Positions 35,121 through 44,903 are shown, counted from the first letter of the stretch. The stretch: 64,000 bases of DNA from Colwellia psychrerythraea (GCF_000764185.1 NZ_JQEC01000016.1:248001-312000); one strand, 5' to 3'. Numbers and translations: made by a program. Notes: generated by a model not told the origin, from the sequence alone.

Positions 35121-35148
35121 TTGCTCGTTTGATCATCATTAGTATACA
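35121..35148 (+). promoter_or_regulatory. Candidate sigma-70 promoter for the surface cytochrome operon
   Basis: A TTGCTC -35 and a TATACA -10 are separated by 16 bp, about 70 bp before the DUF1592-like start codon. The operator candidate ends 20 bp upstream of the -35. Confidence 0.4.
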
Positions 35149-35216
35149 CTGTGACAACATTGTTACCATATGTTATCGCAACTAAGTTGCAAAAATTACA
35201 TCTTCAAGGAGGCTGT

Positions 35217-36491
35217 ATGGAGATGTCACTCCTAAGCACTAGTAATAAAAAAATACTATTTAAAAAGCAAACAAGCAGTTCATTTTCAAAGAAAATCCAT
35301 ACTGCTTTTTTGAGTGTTATTTGCACTTTATTGTTTATTACGCAGGCAAATTCATCCAGTTTAGAGCAAGCGAAACGTTTACATGATCGTATAACAGGCG
35401 TACCACCCTCTATCCAAGTTTTGCTAGAAATGAGCACGTTAATTGACCAAGATAAAATTACCGAAGCCGCTTATGTAGCAATGCAATCACCTGAATTTTA
35501 TACAACGACATTAAAGGTATTTGCCAGTCCTTGGACCAATAAAGACCAAGACATTTTTTTTCCACTCAATGATTACAGTGCCACAATCATTGGTGCAGTT
35601 CGTGATGACCTAGATTTTAGGCAGATATTGCAAGGCGATATTACCTATGTAGGAAATAGTGACCTTAACTTAACCCCTTATAACAAGCTAAATAATACCC
35701 ATTACGAAGAGTTAGAAAGTAACTTTATTAATTTAGCTGACGGTTTAGTTCAAGTTAGCCAATCAAGTTTGAATGGTCTACCTAGTGAAGCAACGGCAGG
35801 AGTATTAACTTCAAGAGCTGCTGCTAAAGCTTTTTTCTATTTAGGCACTAATAGAGCGATGTTGCGCTTTACCTTAATGAATCACCTATGTACCGATTTA
35901 GAACCACTAAAAGACAACACATTACCACCCGACAGAATTCGCCAAGACGTTAGTAGAAGCCCGGGTGGAGATAGTCGCCTATTTATCAATAACTGTTCCG
36001 GTTGCCACACAGGAATGGATCCTCTGGCACAAGCATTTGCCTACTATGATTACCAGTTTGACGCAGAAAATGACCCGCAAGCTGATAACGGTGAGATTAG
36101 CTATAATCAATCGGTTAATATTGATTCGGTAACGGGCACTAGAGTTAAGGCTAAATATCATAACAATGCCACTAGTTTCCCTTTTGGTTTTGTCACTAAA
36201 AATGATGATTGGAAGAACTATTGGCGTGAGGGCATTAATCAAAAGCTTGGTTGGGATGCTACCCTTGCAGGTCAAGGAAGTGGTATGAAGTCATTAGGGC
36301 AAGAGTTAGCCAACAGTACCGCTTTTGCGCAATGCCAGGTAAAAAAGGTATTTAAAGCTGTTTGCTTGCGAGACGCTGAAAACACAGCTGACTTAACACA
36401 AATACAATCATCCACAACATCTTTTCAACAACATTCATATCAACTTAAGCAAGTATTTGCTGAAGTTGGTGCGTATTGCATGGGAGAATAA
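35217..36491 (+). CDS. Exported DUF1588/1592-like monoheme protein
   Basis: A 424-residue protein. The ATG at 35217 is chosen because AGGAGG lies 4 nt before it; an ATG at 35223 is equally possible. A hydrophobic export segment (TAFLSVICTLLFITQANS) is followed by LHDRITGVPPSIQVLLEM and AAYVAMQSPEF, and by SRSPGGDSRLFINNCSGCHTGMDPLAQAFAYYD in outline. The CxxCH haem site is at 260-264. The 'CxxCHxxMDPL' pattern is that of DUF1588/1592 proteins, best known from Planctomycetes, but this is a shortened form. Its stop overlaps the next start (TAATG). Confidence 0.72.
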   Translation: MEMSLLSTSNKKILFKKQTSSSFSKKIHTAFLSVICTLLFITQANSSSLEQAKRLHDRITGVPPSIQVLLEMSTLIDQDKITEAAYVAMQSPEFYTTTLKVFASPWTNKDQDIFFPLNDYSATIIGAVRDDLDFRQILQGDITYVGNSDLNLTPYNKLNNTHYEELESNFINLADGLVQVSQSSLNGLPSEATAGVLTSRAAAKAFFYLGTNRAMLRFTLMNHLCTDLEPLKDNTLPPDRIRQDVSRSPGGDSRLFINNCSGCHTGMDPLAQAFAYYDYQFDAENDPQADNGEISYNQSVNIDSVTGTRVKAKYHNNATSFPFGFVTKNDDWKNYWREGINQKLGWDATLAGQGSGMKSLGQELANSTAFAQCQVKKVFKAVCLRDAENTADLTQIQSSTTSFQQHSYQLKQVFAEVGAYCMGE

Positions 36492-38944
36492 TGATGCATT
36501 CCCCTTCACTTTTTACCGTATTTAAAAATTTATCTGTCGTTAGCATACTTCTATTAGTTAGTGCCTGTGGTGACTCTACAGTAGAAGAACAACCACCATT
36601 AGCTACAGATAACAGTAGCGCTGAATATACGGGGCCAGCGCCAACCACTGAAGATATTCAAAAATATAAAACGTCACTATGGGATAATATTTCTGCAACG
36701 GACCGTTGTGGCTCATGCCATACCGAAGGTAATCAAGCACCCTACTTTGCTAGTAGAGAAAACGTCAACGATGCTTATGCTGCAAGTAACCCTTTAGTTA
36801 GTTTAAGTAAACCTGAAGAATCACGACTTGTACAAAAAGTTTCGGGGGGCCACAACTGTTGGTTAGATAGTGATCAAGCGTGTGGCGAAACCATGCAACA
36901 ATGGGTGAAATTGTGGGCAGACGACAGAGTAAGTACCGCTAATGCCATTGTATTAAAAGCGCCTGTTATCAAAGAGCCAGGTACCAGTAAAAACTTCCCA
37001 ATTGAAAACACTTTATTTACTAATCATGTTTACCCTATTGTTACTCAGTATTGTGCTGGTTGTCATAATGAAGCATCGAGTACTGCACAGTCGCCATTTT
37101 TTGCTAGCGATAACATAGATAAAGCCTATGATGCTGCCAAACGAGTAATGAATTTAGAAGAGCCAGATAAGTCTCGTTTAGTGATACGTTTACGCAATGA
37201 ATTTCATAACTGTTGGAGTGATTGCCGAGCAAACAGCGATGAAATGGAAGCCGCTATTCAAGCGCTCAGTGATGAGATTACCCATGACGTTATCTCATCG
37301 GAAATGGTGGTATCGAAATCACTACTACTAACCGATGGCCTTGTCGCCTCAAGTGGTGGACGATTTGAATCTGACATTATTGCTTTATATCAATTTAAAA
37401 CAGGTAGTGGTAATACCGCTTATGATACCTCGGGTATTTCCCCTGCTGCCAACCTGACACTATCAGGAAATGTAGAATGGCTTGGTAGTTGGGGATTGTC
37501 CTTTACAAACGGTAAAGCACAATCGAGCACTGCCAACAGCAAAAAAATACATGATTTGATCACCTCCACCAATGAATTCGCTATTGAAGCTTGGATCACG
37601 CCGAATAATGTCGTGCAAGAAGGTCCTGCCAGAATAGTCAGTTACTCTGCTGGCGATAATGATAGAAACTTTACTTTAGGGCAAAGCCAATATAATTATG
37701 ACTTTATGCTGCAAACAGCTGGCAGTAGCAGTAATGGTGAGCCAGCATTAAGTACACCTGATGATGAAGAAGTATTACAAGCGACACTACAGCATGTTGT
37801 GCTGACATACTCAGCAACAGAAGGTCGCCGAATTTATGTTAATGGTAAGCTTGTCGACATTATTGACGATGCAATATCACCAATTGCTTCATGGGATGAT
37901 AGCTTTGCCTTAATACTGGGCAGAGAAGCGTCTAACAATCATGTTTGGCAAGGCAATATCCGTTTACTTGCAATATATAACCGTACTTTATCGCAGGAAC
38001 AGATTTCTCAAAACTATGATGTCGGTGTAGGTGAGAAGTTCTTCTTATTATTTTCTATAAGTGAATTAGTAGATTTAGCAAATACCTACGTTTTATTTGA
38101 AGTGAGTCAGTATGATAATTACAGCTATTTATTCACTAATCCAAGTTTAGTCAACCTTGATGGGAATACTCTGCCAAAAAATACCGTATTGAACAAAATG
38201 CGTATTGGTGTTAATGGTAAAGAAAGTGCTCAAGGTCAAGCTTATGCGAACCTCAACCGAAGTTTTTCCAATGACGACTCAATTGCAGAGCCTGTAGAAC
38301 TTTCGCCTTTAGGAACGATTATAGCATTAGAGAAAGGTGCGAGTAATGATGAGTTTTTCTTAACTTTTGAGCAGTTAGGCGAGCATACTAACGTTGTCAT
38401 TCCTAGTACGTTTATAACGCCAGACGCCACATTTATTGATAATGATAGTGCTAAAATAGGTCTGCGTAATTTTGCACAAATCCATGCCAGCATGAGTGTT
38501 TTAACCGGGGTAAATAAAGATTCTCTTAACGTTGCTACAACCTATCAGCTTGTTAAGCAACAATTGCCTACATTAACCAATATAGAAACCTTTATTTCTG
38601 CACAACAAATGGGCATCACCCAATTGGCAATAGCTTACTGTGATACTGCACTTGAAGATGAGAACTTACGTACCACTTGGTTCCCTGATGTCAACTTTAG
38701 TAATACACCTGACATTGCTTTGGATGCAACAGGCAGAGTAAACCTACTTAACCCGCTATTAAATCAGTTGATGCCCTCAACCCTGAGTAGCCAACCTGAC
38801 AAAGCAGCAGTTTATTCTGAATTGGATAATTTGATCACCAGACTCGCAGTCTGTGGAAATAATTGTGACATTAATCGAAGTAAAAATATTGCTAAGGCCA
38901 GTTGTGCTGCTGTACTAGGCAGTGCTGTAATGCTTGTTCAATAA
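36491..38944 (+). CDS. LamG-domain diheme lipoprotein
   Basis: An 817-residue lipoprotein (lipobox LVSACGD; the residue after Cys is Gly, so outer membrane). Two tandem cytochrome modules follow. Each has CxxCH (C73-C76-H77 and C188-C191-H192), then (P/S)-x-FAS, about 25 residues, PE(P)-SRLV and HNCW, which shows an internal duplication. Residues about 290-510 form a LamG/concanavalin-like domain (FAIEAWITPNN, HVVLTYSATEGRRIYVNGKL, LILGREAS, LLAIYNRTLSQEQI), often sugar binding. The C-terminal 300 residues are unassigned. GGGAG precedes the start; ATG 36494 is an alternative. It is coupled to the DUF1592-like gene. Confidence 0.78.
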   Translation: MMHSPSLFTVFKNLSVVSILLLVSACGDSTVEEQPPLATDNSSAEYTGPAPTTEDIQKYKTSLWDNISATDRCGSCHTEGNQAPYFASRENVNDAYAASNPLVSLSKPEESRLVQKVSGGHNCWLDSDQACGETMQQWVKLWADDRVSTANAIVLKAPVIKEPGTSKNFPIENTLFTNHVYPIVTQYCAGCHNEASSTAQSPFFASDNIDKAYDAAKRVMNLEEPDKSRLVIRLRNEFHNCWSDCRANSDEMEAAIQALSDEITHDVISSEMVVSKSLLLTDGLVASSGGRFESDIIALYQFKTGSGNTAYDTSGISPAANLTLSGNVEWLGSWGLSFTNGKAQSSTANSKKIHDLITSTNEFAIEAWITPNNVVQEGPARIVSYSAGDNDRNFTLGQSQYNYDFMLQTAGSSSNGEPALSTPDDEEVLQATLQHVVLTYSATEGRRIYVNGKLVDIIDDAISPIASWDDSFALILGREASNNHVWQGNIRLLAIYNRTLSQEQISQNYDVGVGEKFFLLFSISELVDLANTYVLFEVSQYDNYSYLFTNPSLVNLDGNTLPKNTVLNKMRIGVNGKESAQGQAYANLNRSFSNDDSIAEPVELSPLGTIIALEKGASNDEFFLTFEQLGEHTNVVIPSTFITPDATFIDNDSAKIGLRNFAQIHASMSVLTGVNKDSLNVATTYQLVKQQLPTLTNIETFISAQQMGITQLAIAYCDTALEDENLRTTWFPDVNFSNTPDIALDATGRVNLLNPLLNQLMPSTLSSQPDKAAVYSELDNLITRLAVCGNNCDINRSKNIAKASCAAVLGSAVMLVQ

Positions 38945-39036
38945 TTTTCTCATAATAAATACTCAATATGCATTTTGTACACTGAGTTATAGAGAGTGAT
39001 TGAACAGCAGATAAGCTATAGAACAAAGGGAATACT

Positions 39037-40620
39037 ATGAGAAAAACTAAACATTTACATCCAGATAGTCCATTATTATTTGGTGATCATAAAGCGCCAA
39101 TGACACGTCGTGACTTTATTTCTGCAGGTCTTAAGACTGGTGGTCATGCAGTAGCCGGATTATCACTATATAGCCTTTTAGCAAACCCAAATAAAGCTAA
39201 CGCTGCGCTTTCAAGTGATATGGAAGCGTTAAGAGACAGTTGCGGTATCAGTGCGCAAGGTGCTGGTAAAATTCCCTTCATCAGTTTCGATTTAGCCGGT
39301 GGTGCTAATATCTCAGGCTCTAATGTTTTAGTTGGTGGCCTAGGTGGCCAACAAGATTTTCTATCTACTGCGGGTTACAGTAAACTAGGTATACCTGGTG
39401 ATATGGCACCAAACATAGCTAATCCAGACACCATGACCTCTGATTTCATTAATACAGATTTAGGACTAGCTTTTCACTCAGACTCTGCTTTTTTACGTGG
39501 CATATTAGAAAAAGTATCACCTGAAACAGCAGCGAATATAAATGGCGCAGTAATTCCAAGTCGTTCTGACAATGATACCTCTAACAACCCACATAACCCT
39601 ATGTATGCAATTGCAGCTGCAGGTGCAAACGGCTCTTTAATGCCACTTATTGGTTCGCGTAATACCGATTCTGGCGGAAACTCTATGGCTCCTGCAAGCT
39701 TTATAGATTTAAGTAAGCGTCCCACTAAAATTGACCGCCCAAGTGATGTTACTGGCCTAGTCGATGTTGGCGATTTATTTGAAATCTTCAGTAAAGATGA
39801 TGCGGTTGCAGTGATGGAAAGTATACAACGTGTTAGCGCTCAAAAAATGGGTAAAGTAAATAGCCAAGTTACTCGTGATGATGTCATTAAAGATATGGTT
39901 AACTGCGGTTATGTTAAAAGTGCAGATCTTACTGATCGCTTTGGCGATCCTTCTACTTTAGATCCAAGTTCTGATCTTGAAATTGTTGGCGATGGGGCAA
40001 TTTTCACTAGTGATGAATATAATAATGAAAACGAATTTCAAAAAACCGCCTCCATTATGAAATTAGTGGTCAATGGCTTCTCTGGTGCCGGTACTATTAC
40101 TATGGGCGGCTTTGATTACCATACAGGCGATCGAAGCACAGGCGAATTACGTGACTTACGTGCTGGGCGTTGCATGGGAGCTTGTCTTGAATATGCTGCA
40201 AGACGTAATCAACCATTGATGATGTATGTATTTAGTGACGGCTCTGTTGCAAGTAATGGTCGCATTGATGAATCAGCAGACGGTCGTGGAAAAGGCGAAT
40301 GGACAGGCGATAACTCCTCGACCGGTGCATCATTTTTCTTAGTGTATAACCCAACAGGTAAACCCCAATTGATGGGAGCTACAGCTGAACAAAATGCTAT
40401 TCAACAACAAATAGGTTTTATGAGGCCTGATGCTTCCGTTGAAACAGCTTCAGCTCCGTCTGCTAACAATGTAAATCTACTGGTTCAAACCGTATTATTA
40501 AACTATATGGCGCTACATGGTCAACAGAATCAATTTTCTACGCTAGTACCAGGCCAAGGCTTAGGTAATAGCACCATGTTAGACTCGCTAACAGCATTTC
40601 AACCTATATTCACAGGCTAA
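39037..40620 (+). CDS. Tat-exported DUF1501-like protein
   Basis: A 527-residue protein with a twin-arginine signal (TRRDFISAG, R24-R25) and a hydrophobic stretch ending NKANA. Exporting by Tat means it folds, perhaps with a cofactor, in the cytoplasm. Motifs resemble DUF1501 (alkaline-phosphatase-like fold): GGFDYHTGDRSTGELRDL, and a FSDGSVASNGRIDE segment before a Gly/Asn-rich loop. In Planctomycetes DUF1501 is paired with DUF1549/1592 proteins, as here. An STGAS segment near residue 429 has a Thr in a context similar to ApbE flavinylation sites, but the fit is imperfect. A 92-bp gap separates it from the LamG gene. Confidence 0.65.
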   Translation: MRKTKHLHPDSPLLFGDHKAPMTRRDFISAGLKTGGHAVAGLSLYSLLANPNKANAALSSDMEALRDSCGISAQGAGKIPFISFDLAGGANISGSNVLVGGLGGQQDFLSTAGYSKLGIPGDMAPNIANPDTMTSDFINTDLGLAFHSDSAFLRGILEKVSPETAANINGAVIPSRSDNDTSNNPHNPMYAIAAAGANGSLMPLIGSRNTDSGGNSMAPASFIDLSKRPTKIDRPSDVTGLVDVGDLFEIFSKDDAVAVMESIQRVSAQKMGKVNSQVTRDDVIKDMVNCGYVKSADLTDRFGDPSTLDPSSDLEIVGDGAIFTSDEYNNENEFQKTASIMKLVVNGFSGAGTITMGGFDYHTGDRSTGELRDLRAGRCMGACLEYAARRNQPLMMYVFSDGSVASNGRIDESADGRGKGEWTGDNSSTGASFFLVYNPTGKPQLMGATAEQNAIQQQIGFMRPDASVETASAPSANNVNLLVQTVLLNYMALHGQQNQFSTLVPGQGLGNSTMLDSLTAFQPIFTG

Positions 40621-40651
40621 TTACCTAACTGTATTTTAACCCGTTTACATA

Positions 40652-41644
40652 TTATTGCTGTAAGCCTTCTGAGAAGTGTAACCTTTGTTCATTATCGATA
40701 ATGATGGCTTCATATTCAGCCAGTTTGTTAATTATATTCATGCCTTCTTTAAGGCCCTTTACAAAAAGGGTCGTTGATAAGGCATCAACGACAGTAGTAT
40801 CTTTACCAATGACCGAGACACTGACGACTTTTCGAGCTGAGTCACCCGTTTTCGGATTAATAATATGATGATAACGTTTACCGTCTTCAATAAAATAACG
40901 CTCATAATCCCCTGAGGTAGAAATAGCTTCATCATTCAACGGGATATGCACAGCATTTTTCTCTTCCGCTCTAGGGTGTTTTATACCCACTAACCATGGC
41001 CTGCCATTACGGTCACCCAGTAAAGCAGTATCACCACCAGCACTCATTAATGCGAACTTAACCCCTGCAGTCCTTAAAATACTGATGCATCGTTTAATCG
41101 CATAACCTTTAGCTATGCCACCCAAATCAATTTTCACATCACTATTAGTAAACTTAACCGTATTATTTCTTTCATCTAAAGTAACTGCTTGGTAATTTAT
41201 CGAAGCTAATGCGTTAGCAATTGCAGATTGTTCGGGACGAATTTTGTCACGGTAGTTATATTGATAGCCTATTGATGCATAGGTTATATCAAAAGCCCCC
41301 TCACTCATTACTGATATATCATGAGCGGTAGCTAACAAGGAAATAAGTTCTTTTGATACCGGTACTGCTCTATGACCAGCCTCTCGATTAAGCAAACTAA
41401 GTTCGCTACTTTTTATATAAGGGCTCATCGACTGATCTAGCCGATTCATCTCCGCTATAACTTCACTAATTAATTTTTGTGAATGACTAGTCGTAGCGCT
41501 TTTTTCGTCGAGCCAAAATTCAACATGGGCACGTGTACCCATAGTATTAAATGTATGTTGATACCAGTTAGCACTTAACTGAAAAGGAATAAATAAAATT
41601 ACCAATATAATAGCTAAAGTTAGGTTTTTCAAAATAATGTTCAC
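40652..41644 (-). CDS. apbE: FAD:protein FMN transferase (ApbE)
   Basis: A 330-residue ApbE-family protein with an N-terminal signal peptide (LTLAIILVILFIPFQLSA). The motifs are FNTMGTRAHVEFW, SPYIKSSELSLLNREAG, GAFDITYAS, KIDLGGIAKGYAI, ALMSAGGDTALLG and HIINPKTGDSARK with the catalytic Asp region TTVVDALSTTLF. ApbE moves FMN from FAD to Thr/Ser of periplasmic or membrane proteins. It converges on the Tat-exported gene with a 31-bp gap. ApbE often accompanies DUF3570/DUF4266/TlpA genes in other bacteria (from memory), so it probably belongs to this envelope system rather than to Nqr/Rnf, which are absent here. Confidence 0.92.
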   Translation of the reverse strand: MNIILKNLTLAIILVILFIPFQLSANWYQHTFNTMGTRAHVEFWLDEKSATTSHSQKLISEVIAEMNRLDQSMSPYIKSSELSLLNREAGHRAVPVSKELISLLATAHDISVMSEGAFDITYASIGYQYNYRDKIRPEQSAIANALASINYQAVTLDERNNTVKFTNSDVKIDLGGIAKGYAIKRCISILRTAGVKFALMSAGGDTALLGDRNGRPWLVGIKHPRAEEKNAVHIPLNDEAISTSGDYERYFIEDGKRYHHIINPKTGDSARKVVSVSVIGKDTTVVDALSTTLFVKGLKEGMNIINKLAEYEAIIIDNEQRLHFSEGLQQ

Positions 41645-41670
41645 ATAAATGAAGGGCTGAAAAGTGAGCT

Positions 41671-42570
41671 TTATAAATCACTCATCCAATCTAATTGTTT
41701 GTTCGCTTGGGTTTTTCTCTCAATCAAGTCTCGTATTAGCGGCGTAAGAATAAGCTCCATCGCTAAACCCATTTTGCCACCAGGCACTACAAGGGTATTT
41801 ATTCGAGACATAAATGAACCATCGATCATGCGCAGGTAATATTGAAAATCAACATTTTTCACTTCACGAAAGCGAATAACAACAAAGCTTTCATCTAAGC
41901 TTGGGATTGCCTTGGCACTAAATGGATTAGAAGTATCTACGGTAGGTACACGCTGAAAGTTTATATGGGTGCGAGAAAACTGTGGCGTAATAAACGAAAT
42001 ATAATCTTCCATACTTCGAACAATACTGGCAGTAACGGCTTCTCGTGAGTGTCCACGTTTATTGGTATCGCGAATAATCTTTTGAATCCACTCTAGGTTA
42101 ACAATAGGTACCATCCCAATCAGTAGGTCGACATGTTTGGCTACATCATTTTCCTTGGTGACAACACCGCCATGCAGCCCCTCGTAATAGAGTAAGTCTG
42201 TACCCTCACCAAAGTCTTCCCATGGGGTAAAAGTACCAGGCATTTGGTTGTATGGAACAGCTTCGTCAAAGGTATGAAGGTAGCGCCTAATTTTTCCTGT
42301 GCCTGTTTCACTATAATCTTTAAATAGTTTTTCTAAGGCGGTAAAGTCATTGGCTAGGTCGCCGAAATAACTGATGTTGGCACCGGCTTCTTTAGCCTTA
42401 CGTTTTTCCATATCCATTTCTTGACGAGAAAAACGATGAAAACTATCACCCTCGACATTAACAGAGCTAATACCAAGCGTTCTAAAGATATGCTGAAAGG
42501 ATGCAGTCGTGGTTGACGTACCAGCACCCGATGAACCGGTAACAGCAATAATTGGATTTCGTGACGACAT
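41671..42570 (-). CDS. prkB: Phosphoribulokinase-like protein PrkB
   Basis: A 299-residue P-loop protein. The nucleotide loop is VTGSSGAGTSTTT, lacking the usual Lys but typical of the PrkB branch. The EGDSFHRFSRQEMD and YYEGLHGGVV segments match enterobacterial PrkB, which sits near crp and yhfA. It is related to phosphoribulokinase and uridine kinase; the physiological substrate in heterotrophs is unknown. No RuBisCO genes are in this window. It lies 26 bp beyond apbE in the same direction and ahead of it, so the two may share a transcript. Confidence 0.9.
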   Translation of the reverse strand: MSSRNPIIAVTGSSGAGTSTTTASFQHIFRTLGISSVNVEGDSFHRFSRQEMDMEKRKAKEAGANISYFGDLANDFTALEKLFKDYSETGTGKIRRYLHTFDEAVPYNQMPGTFTPWEDFGEGTDLLYYEGLHGGVVTKENDVAKHVDLLIGMVPIVNLEWIQKIIRDTNKRGHSREAVTASIVRSMEDYISFITPQFSRTHINFQRVPTVDTSNPFSAKAIPSLDESFVVIRFREVKNVDFQYYLRMIDGSFMSRINTLVVPGGKMGLAMELILTPLIRDLIERKTQANKQLDWMSDL

Positions 42571-42733
42571 AAAAGCTCTAAGTGAAAACTAAGTACAATA
42601 GATAATTTATACGGTGAATTAACGTTTAGGTCAAGTAAGGAAGCGACAAGATTAGCGAGGTTGGCTACATAATCTAAGTAATTATTGCTTTTTAAGTAAT
42701 TATTGATTTTTAAACTATTAAAATTTTGGCAAT

Positions 42734-42761
42734 AAAAAACCGAGCCTAAGCTCGGTTTTTT
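42734..42761 (-). terminator. Terminator of the spc-alpha ribosomal operon
   Basis: The stem ACCGAGC/GCTCGGT with a CTAA loop is flanked by six A and six T, so it works in both directions. It lies just after the rplQ stop. Confidence 0.9.
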
Positions 42762-42782
42762 AATTAAAGTATAAACTTTCGT

Positions 42783-43187
42783 TTAAGCTTCAGCTGATTC
42801 TTCAACTACTTCAGGAGCATCTTCTACTACTGGGCGGTCTACTAATTCAATATAAGCCATAGGAGCTTTATCACCAGTACGGAAACCACATTTTAAAATG
42901 CGAGTGTAACCACCTGGACGTTCTTGGTAACGAGCACCAAGTTCGTTGAATAAAATACCTACTACTTCTTTATCTTGTGTACGAGCAAACGCTAAACGGC
43001 GATTTGCAACACTGTCGGTCTTAGCCAATGTAATCAATGGCTCTACTACCATACGTAGTTCTTTAGCTTTAGCTACAGTCGTTTTAATAACGCCGTGCTT
43101 AACTAAAGAGCTTGCCATATTGCGGAACATCGCTTTACGATGACTGCTATTACGGTTTAACTGGCGACCGCTGTGACGATGACGCAT
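42783..43187 (-). CDS. rplQ: 50S ribosomal protein L17
   Basis: A 134-residue protein beginning [20 protein letters not shown], the L17 signature, with ATKA-like helix EPLITLAK and [19 protein letters not shown]17 lines the peptide exit region of the 50S subunit. It is the last gene of the alpha operon after rpoA (46-bp gap), and a terminator follows at once. The acidic tail ([14 protein letters not shown]) is a little longer than in E. coli. Confidence 0.98.
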   Translation of the reverse strand: MRHRHSGRQLNRNSSHRKAMFRNMASSLVKHGVIKTTVAKAKELRMVVEPLITLAKTDSVANRRLAFARTQDKEVVGILFNELGARYQERPGGYTRILKCGFRTGDKAPMAYIELVDRPVVEDAPEVVEESAEA

Positions 43188-43233
43188 AAGTTAATCCTTC
43201 TCTCAAACTATTAATAAAAAAACGATGATCGAA

Positions 43234-44223
43234 CTAGTCGTTGTCAACAATGCTTTCAGGTGGCCAGTTTTCTAGGCGCATACCTAGAGAAAGACCACGC
43301 GACGCTAACACGTCTTTGATTTCAGTTAGAGACTTCTTACCTAAATTAGGCGTTTTAAGAAGCTCAACTTCAGCACGTTGTACTAAATCACCAATGTATT
43401 GAATTGCTTCTGCTTTTAAACAGTTAGCTGAACGAACAGTTAGTTCTAGATCATCAACTGGACGAAGCAAAATTGGGTCGAATAATGGTTTTTCTTCCAC
43501 TTGTTCAACTTCTTTGATATCACGAAGTTCTACAAACGCATCAAGCTGTTCAGCAAGAATAGTTGAAGCACGACGGATAGCTTCTTCCGGATCCAATGTA
43601 CCATTGGTTTCCATGTCTAAAACTAATTTGTCTAAATCTGTGCGTTGTTCAACACGAGCAGATTCAACATCATAAGCAATTCTAACTACTGGGCTGAATG
43701 AGGCATCTACCAACAAACGACCAATAGCACGATCTTCTTCCTCGGCATCGCGTCGAACTGAAGCAGGTACGTAACCACGACCCATTTCAATTTTAATGCG
43801 CATGCTGATAGAACCTTCACCTGTTAAGGTGCAGATAACATGGTCTGGGTTTGTAATAGTTACATCGCCATCATGTTGAATATCAGCTGCCGTTACAGGG
43901 CCTTCACCAGACTTAGTTAACGTTAGAACGGCTTCATCTTTGCCTTCTAAAATTACCGCTAGCTCTTTAAGGTTTAACAATATTTCGATGATGTCCTCTT
44001 GAACACCTTCTTTACTACTGTACTCATGTAAAACACCATCAATCTCTACTTCAGTTACGGCACAACCCGGCATTGAAGATAAAAGAATGCGGCGTAACGC
44101 ATTACCTAAAGTGTGACCAAAACCACGTTCTAGTGGCTCTAAAGTTACTTTAGCGCGACGAGGGTTGATATTTTCAATACCAACCATGCGTGGTCTAAGG
44201 AATTCGGTTACAGAACCCTGCAT
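43234..44223 (-). CDS. rpoA: RNA polymerase alpha subunit
   Basis: A 329-residue protein identical in layout to E. coli RpoA: N-terminal domain ([42 protein letters not shown]) for assembly and a C-terminal domain ([42 protein letters not shown]) that binds UP elements and activators, joined by a linker near residue 235-250. It lies between rpsD and rplQ as in the alpha operon. Confidence 0.99.
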   Translation of the reverse strand: MQGSVTEFLRPRMVGIENINPRRAKVTLEPLERGFGHTLGNALRRILLSSMPGCAVTEVEIDGVLHEYSSKEGVQEDIIEILLNLKELAVILEGKDEAVLTLTKSGEGPVTAADIQHDGDVTITNPDHVICTLTGEGSISMRIKIEMGRGYVPASVRRDAEEEDRAIGRLLVDASFSPVVRIAYDVESARVEQRTDLDKLVLDMETNGTLDPEEAIRRASTILAEQLDAFVELRDIKEVEQVEEKPLFDPILLRPVDDLELTVRSANCLKAEAIQYIGDLVQRAEVELLKTPNLGKKSLTEIKDVLASRGLSLGMRLENWPPESIVDND

Positions 44224-44251
44224 ATATGTCCTCTCTTAAAGTGCAACTTTA

Positions 44252-44872
44252 CTACTTAGAGTAAAGTTCAACAATCAACTGTTCATTAATTTCGGCAGAT
44301 AAGTCAGCACGATCTGGAACACGTTTGAAAACGCCTTCAAGCTTCTTAGTATCTACTTCAACCCAAAGTGGTTTCTCACGTTGATCAGCTAATTCTAAAG
44401 CAGCGATAATACGCGCTTGAGTTTTAGACTTCTCACGAACAGAAACAGTATCTTCAGCTTTAACAGTGAAAGATGGAATATTAACTACACCGCCGTTTAC
44501 CACGATAGCCTTATGGCTAACTAATTGACGGGCTTCAGCACGAGTGCTTGCATAACCCATACGGTAAACTACGTTATCTAAACGGGTCTCTAAAAGCTGT
44601 AACAAGTTTTCACCTGTGTTGCCTTTTTGACGTGCCGCTTCTTTGTAGTAATTACTGAATTGTTTTTCAAGAACACCGAAAATACGACGAACTTTTTGTT
44701 TTTCACGAAGTTGAACACCGTAGTCTGACAAACGACCGCGACGGGCGCCATGTTGACCTGGTATTGTTTCGATTTTACATTTAGTGTCAATTGCTCTAAC
44801 ACCGCTTTTTAGAAACAAATCTGTTCCTTCGCGACGACTAAGCTTTAACTTAGGACCTAAATATCTAGCCAT
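44252..44872 (-). CDS. rpsD: 30S ribosomal protein S4
   Basis: A 206-residue S4 protein: [20 protein letters not shown], then [19 protein letters not shown], and the S4 RNA-binding domain ([23 protein letters not shown]). S4 starts 30S assembly and in E. coli represses its own operon by binding the mRNA ahead of rpsM. The gap before rpsM here contains a fitting hairpin. It stands 28 bp ahead of rpoA. Confidence 0.99.
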   Translation of the reverse strand: MARYLGPKLKLSRREGTDLFLKSGVRAIDTKCKIETIPGQHGARRGRLSDYGVQLREKQKVRRIFGVLEKQFSNYYKEAARQKGNTGENLLQLLETRLDNVVYRMGYASTRAEARQLVSHKAIVVNGGVVNIPSFTVKAEDTVSVREKSKTQARIIAALELADQREKPLWVEVDTKKLEGVFKRVPDRADLSAEINEQLIVELYSK

Positions 44873-44903
44873 TTTCTTTCTCCAACTATCCTAAAAAGAG
44901 CGA

